A stretch of 64,000 nucleotides of DNA from Adineta ricciae (taxonomy: Eukaryota > Rotifera > Eurotatoria > Adinetida > Adinetidae): positions 124,001-188,000 of the forward strand of contig CAJNOJ010000131.1 in the NCBI GenBank assembly GCA_905250025.1. Reading direction: 5' to 3'. Under the pieces are notes generated by a model that searched no databases, was not told the DNA's origin, and worked only from the letters and a program-made list of their open reading frames with translations. Below are positions 58,607-64,000 of this stretch, in pieces (within the stretch, counting starts at the first letter, position 1; each line of letters opens with the position of its first letter). The position numbers and the translations under genes are program-made.

Positions 58607-59815
58607 CTATTGACAAGCACTCATATAGCTACGTTTTCGTGGTATGTGTTGAGAGCCTGATCTGGAATTTCGTCCATTGACAATAGATTCCTGTTCAGTG
58701 TACATCGGTACTTTTGGATTGACTAATGTGTTCAGAAGAATCATAAATGCACGTGCGGGTAGAATTCCTTTCACAAATGGAATCAGATAGTACAAACGTG
58801 GCACACACACAAATTTTCGATTGATCTAAATGAGAACAAAGCTTAGTAGAAACAAAGTCTAATGAATGAATCTCATACCAAAATAGCATGCATGATTTTC
58901 TTCGCTGCATAATCAAGTGTCAGAGGTGGAACAACTGGACTGAAGCAAGTTTTCGATAATTGAAATAGATGTGTAGTTAAATAATGTGAAACAGCTGCTG
59001 TTGTATAAATACCATCATAACCACCTAAGGTCAATTCATGGTCAACACTTTCCATGAGACCAACAAGACCCGATTTCGCCGTACATACAGCCGAAAAGTT
59101 GCCTAGACCAAATACAGCTGTTGCACCAAGCATGGTTACTATATGTCCATGATTACGTCGCATCATCGATGGAAGAATTTGACGAATCAACTGAAATCAT
59201 CATAGAAACAGTAAAAATCGCCGATTGATTCTTTGTTAAACATACCCAGTATGATGCAAACAAATTTGCATTTAAACATCGTGCAAATTCATCTTCGGAC
59301 ATGTCCAAGATCGAGTTTGAAGTCAACACTGTCGCTAAAAAACGAATCTCATATGTCATTTCGAAGTCTTCAGTTAAATAACAAACCATTATTGACAAGC
59401 ATCGTAATATTTCCAACTTCACTTTGAATTCTTTCAACTAATTGTCGAACTTCCGTTCGATTTCCAATATCACATGTATAAGAATAAACGCGTTGTTCAG
59501 TATTTAACTCTGATATCAGTTTCAGAGTCTCTGAATTACCAATTTCATCACTATCGCAAAGAACAACAATAGCGCCGCGTCGAGCAAATAGAACCGCTAC
59601 TTGTTGACCTATACGAACACACGATTCGATGTCGAATTTCCATACAACAAAAATTTACCTAATCCTCGACCGGACCCAGTTATGAGAACGATTTCATTAC
59701 GAATGTTTTTTTCTGTTGTTGAAAATATGTAATGATTAACAGCTTGGATGATAACATGCAAAATTTCGAGAAACGTCACTAGATAATACTTAAATAATTT
59801 TACGTATGGCCACAT
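58607..59815 (-). CDS. SDR16C-like short-chain dehydrogenase without catalytic Ser/Tyr
   Basis: Five exons (59659-59815, 59387-59608, 59246-59334, 58879-59190, 58607-58825) give about 332 aa. N-terminal membrane segment (YYLVTFLEILHVIIQAVNHYIF), then the cofactor motif EIVLITGSGRGLGQQVAVLF and acidic VVLCDSD, as in the SDR16C group (RDH10, HSD17B11, RDHE2), ER or lipid-droplet enzymes acting on retinoids or steroids. The catalytic elements are altered: NNAG reads NNAT, the catalytic Ser region reads MLGATAVFG, and YxxxK reads VCTAK, so Tyr is Val while Lys is kept. The chain is otherwise intact, which suggests a pseudoenzyme under constraint. The C-terminus (RSYMSACQ) has no known signal. Confidence 0.85.
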
Positions 59816-62800
59816 AAAATATCTACAAAAGAAAAAGAGAAGATCGTTATTTCCATGACGCAAAATCACGTGTTTACTAATAGAATTCATCATTCCATTG
59901 GCACAGTTAGGGCGATGACACATCGCTGATGTCTGGTCTTAGTTAAACCAGTTCTAACGCATCGAGTGTCTCTCGTGTACATCTAGGTCGAAATAGATAA
60001 CCTTAAAGTAGATATTTTACAAAAGATTACGATTGGTGAGCACGATATCATCTTTCACGAATGATAATATCCTTCAGTAACGACGTCAGAATAATTATAG
60101 TCGAATCATAGCGACACTTTTTGAAAAACATTTTTTCCTCCAATCTTCATTGAAGCTGTTTATGATTTCATTCTTGATTTATGACTTCTTACAAAACGAA
60201 CGATCGTACTTAATGAACTGTAGAATATATTCATTAATCTTCGAAAACATTACTGAACCCATCACACCAAAGTTTAACTTTCATGCGCATGCGAAACAAA
60301 AACTTTTTCATGTATTTGTTAATTATTATTTTTCTCAAGCAAATGATTCAGAATGAGTCATCATCAATTTGTTCTTTCTTGTTTGCCATTCATTCATCGC
60401 TGTGTTTTGTCTGCGGAGAGTTTATTTAAACTGAATGATTGGTGCAAGACAAACTCATACTTACTTTCCTCTGATTGTCTCAGTGATCAATGATACTGAG
60501 CATCCAGGACGAGGTATCGGCATTGCACTCCGCTGAAAACTAAATCCTGCTTTCATGCCTCATCGGTATGAAGAGAGAGGTAAATTTATTAACAGCGTCT
60601 CTGCGTTCGCGCTCAGACCGTTTCAATCCAAGACGAAAGACTTCACTCATGTGAACTATTTTTGTTATGAGTGATAAACAAACAAGACATAACAGCATTG
60701 ATTTGTGATGAATAACATACACAAAAAAGACAAATCCGATTAGGTTAATAAACAAAGTTAAATATGCACGTCGGTTTGGAATATAACCGAAGGAAAAGTT
60801 CCTATCGATGAATGTACGCGATTGCTTTTGTCCGAAAAAGATTTAAAGAGAAGTTTTCAATAATTCATCGTATGATATGATTCCACCAAATGCTTTTAAT
60901 GGCATTAAATATGTCCTCAATCAGGATATAAACCAAAATCTGGCGTTTTTTCATATATCAAGGTCAGTTATCGCCCGTACTAATCATCTTCAAAATCGCT
61001 TTTTCAATTGGTATTGTTTTAACGAAAGCATACAGGCCGAGGTCATTTCCGATTTCTACGCTTAACGTTAGTTCCTAGAACATTTCCTGTTTTCGAATCA
61101 TGTTTTTCCTGCATGATTAGCTACGATCCAAGCTCAAACAAAATGTCAACATATTCTGCCAAGTTCCTCTAGTTCAACGTGCTTCGATCGATGCGTTCTT
61201 ACTGGAAATCTCTCGAATATTCTCGTTTTCCCTAATGGGCTTTTTTAATCGCGAATAAAAAATGCTTATTTTTTCATTATAGTTCTTCTAATCAATAGAA
61301 AACCTCTATAATACCCCCTGTTCGATCGATTAGAAATCCACTGCAACGAACAAAGTGCTTCTAAACCTTGTTTTGGTCACATTTCATCTTTTCTCCAGAT
61401 TTTATGATGGTGATCATGCTCTATAAATGTTTGAAATCATTTGTCACTAATATCCTACACAAATTTCATCTATTTATATCCTATTGAAATGCTAATGTAT
61501 CGATTTTGAACAGACTGAGTATTCATATTGAAAAGATTAACTTCCGTTTCATCATTTCTGCTTAGAAGGTTTTTCAATAATGATTTTACGATTGATTATT
61601 TCTGATTTATGACTTTGTCAAATAGAAAAAGAATATAAGTAGGATTATTAACTAATAGGAGAAAAAGGTTTTCATTGTTCCTTCTTTTTTTTATATCTCC
61701 AACTCATAAATAAAGTTGTTTTTTGCTGAATAAAATCATGTAAATCAGTTCACGTTTCTGCTTCATTGTCGTATTGTTTCGTTCACTAGTTGCCGAGAAA
61801 GACGAGAAAAGTTTCGAGACGGATATGTTTTCGTAAAAGGCAACTATTGTTCCAATCTAAGTGACAAAAGCATAATAAGTAAGTGAATACCCCGAGGAAT
61901 TGTTAATTGTATGATTTAAAAAAAAAACCTAGCGAACTGTTAAGTAACATATGACTTTTCTTTTGACAATCAAAGTTAGTTTTTCTAATGTAGGGAGAAA
62001 CGTGAAAGGAATAATGAACATAATTCAATGATGGAATTGTTATTGTCTGTCGTTCTTTTTTTTTCCTCAGATCAGTTGGTTTTTATTAGTTTATTGTTAA
62101 AAAAAGAGCGTCAAGGACACTTCACTAAAGTATGTGGGATACACATTCAGTAGGTTCGAATCGGTCATATTTGATGAACTGATAGTCAACACGAGAGAAT
62201 TTTCGTAGAAAAGCTTTTTTGACACTTCTTTGTTGAACTTCTTGACTTCGATTTGAAGATCAACAGGATGTGACAACTTTAGAATTTTATTTACTAATTC
62301 AATTTCCTCTATTCTATTTCAGTTAACGTGAGTTCTTCGACGTTAAATACTTTCCTGTCGGTAGAGTATAACTGGTACGTGAAGTTAAAAAAGAATATTT
62401 AATCAACAATCACAGAAAAGAAATCTCGAATTGAAAGAAACAGATTGCTCTCCTAATCGGATCGTTTTAGAAAACTTCTTCACAAAGAAAAAAAACATAG
62501 ACACAAAAGACTCTTTTCTTCTTATGTGTCTCTTGTATTTCATTGATGCTCACACAATGAAAACCAATCACTCGATCAACCATCAGAGGTGTGTTGTTGA
62601 GAATAAGTCTGTCGAGTGAAATAAGACGCGAGTTGAATATTCTTCAAAATCGTGACTATCATTATAGCTAAGAGTTCTTTGATTATTTCCTCGACAAATA
62701 TAGAAACAATCTACTCCAATTTCCTTTTTTGCTTCTTCGCTCGTTCCAGAAGAAATATCACGACGACTATGCAATCCTATGCGTAATCAAATCATTAACA

Positions 62801-64000
62801 CTAAGAGTAAGTCTTGTTTCGAATTCAATTATGACTTGTCTAGCATTCAGAGTCATTCGTGATGTACATGCTCAATTCTCTTCGATTATATTTCTCTATT
62901 CTAAAGAACATCTTTCTACACTTGTTCCAATTAACTATGTCAATCGAATCTGGTCACTTTCATCAGGCAGTTTTCTCTTCTCACTGTTGATTCAGTGCAA
63001 GTATTGTTCGTTATTGAGCTAAATATAGCACAAAATCAATATTGCAGACACTTCCTTCTCGTCGTGTTCTAGTTTGTGTATTTGCGTAAAGAAAGTTCTC
63101 TATCGATTGTCTTCTTCCGTAAATGTTCCTTTACGAAGATTACTTGTGTTCTCACAAGCACTCGTTCGGCGCTTGATTACGGCAGAAACTTGATTTCCTT
63201 TTTCTTTGTTTCTCAATGTATACCGTGATAATCGCAATGTACTCGCGCTTTCTATGCACTTAATCGTATGGTGTCATAAACGTCAAATGATTTTTGGACT
63301 CGATCTATTGTGTCGTTGTCAAAAGGCACGATTATCAGAGCAAGAAAACAAGACGGAAGACAACAATATTTACCTTATCAATATCGCATTTTCTTTTCTT
63401 TTGATCGATGATGTTTTCCTACCATCTCGCGATGTTTTATCAGTCGGATTCAGATAATAAGATGTACGCACGCACACACTTCTTGTACAGATCAACATTT
63501 GCGATCAAGTATTTCAACTTTCTGATTAGAGCAGATCGACTGGCAGAGAATAATTTCGATTCGCTTTTGATATATTCATATACATATTCAATTTCTTTTC
63601 TATTCTAGTACTCTTGATTAACTTATTCTTAAAGATGCCAAACACAATCATGATTGATTGACTTATCAATGACACAACATCATATATACATATTTCATGA
63701 TACGAAGAAATAAGATAAAAATCAGACATTGATATGGCATATCGTCTAGGAAATGTTAGTGTATATGGAGCAACTATAGAATATCTCAGTCTTATATTTA
63801 GCCTTCTCTTTGTCCTAGAAGTATCGATCATTGTAAATGAGTTACATATCTCATTTAGGGAAAATGACAAAACATGCAGATAACTGAATACTATGTGTAT
63901 GTTAGTATATTATCACAAAGGTTAATCATTAACGAAGAACTTCTTTTTCATCCGCTTGCTTTTCTCAATCTAATTAAAAAGGCAAACAGTTCGCAAGATA
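59816..64000. other. Gene-poor right end, no gene supported
   Basis: About 4.2 kb of AT-rich sequence. The open frames (for example 60540-60755 minus with two hydrophobic stretches, 62729-63022 plus, 63526-63870 minus) lack family motifs and convincing splice partners. It could be long UTR or intron of a gene that continues past the window. No tRNA, repeat array or CRISPR seen. Confidence 0.45.

Noticed and set aside
60540..60860. Minus-strand ORF with two hydrophobic stretches
   Set aside because: The open frame begins after a stop, no splice partner extends it and no family is recognised. Kept only as intergenic.
61700..62200. Right-end intergenic as RNA gene or CRISPR region
   Set aside because: No regularly spaced repeats; the GGTTCGAATC near 62153 lacks pairing for a T arm.

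Overview
This window reads as nuclear DNA of a small invertebrate, most likely a bdelloid rotifer. It is AT-rich, the genes are dense, and most introns are about 40-70 bp with GT-AG ends. Animal genes (GCC2, SPEN, TIAM/sif, PICK1, PPTC7, PDIA6, TMEM258, MDH2, threonine dehydrogenase, chitin-binding protein) surround a plant-style PLS-DYW pentatricopeptide gene. DYW-type PPR genes have been reported in bdelloid rotifers, which are known for foreign gene content. The species assignment is inference; no rRNA or mitochondrial marker is present.

Layout. 1-5.8 kb: 3' end of a leucine-rich-repeat gene, then a 17-exon GCC2/GCC185 golgin. 7.0-11.4 kb: a DYW-type PPR gene whose centre is six tandem 297-nt exons. 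11.4-17.3 kb: gene-poor, with a small two-exon secreted cysteine-rich protein, a GPCR pseudogene, a long inverted repeat and a diverged copy of the GCC2 3' flank. 17.3-23.7 kb: SPEN (RRMs plus SPOC). 24.5-28.3 kb: TIAM/still-life RacGEF with one probable single-base frameshift. 28.4-33.3 kb: two tandem minus-strand Pro/Gln/Tyr-rich paralogues that share near-identical blocks, including an identical intron. 34.4-38.5 kb: secreted protein with ten chitin-binding (peritrophin-A) domains. 38.6-42.3 kb: L-threonine dehydrogenase and PPTC7 phosphatase (both minus). 44.1-48.0 kb: PDIA6 (minus) divergent from MDH2 (plus), with TMEM258 110 bp downstream of MDH2. 48.6-56.2 kb: accessory region with a GNL3-like fragment, a TMEM8/PGAP6 gene cut off where a tandem 1.1-1.3 kb repeat begins, CCCAGG-ended elements and a 1.1 kb foldback element. 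56.5-59.8 kb: PICK1 and an SDR that has lost its catalytic residues (both minus). 59.8-64 kb: no gene I can support.

The genes serve ordinary cell functions: trans-Golgi tethering (GCC2), transcriptional corepression (SPEN), Rac activation (TIAM), membrane traffic (PICK1), ER folding and glycosylation (PDIA6, TMEM258) and mitochondrial metabolism or signalling (MDH2, TDH, PPTC7 and probably the PPR protein). Apart from possible polycistronic or trans-spliced pairs, I see no shared pathway. All exon models were assembled by eye from reading frame, splice dinucleotides and family resemblance; no alignment or search was run.
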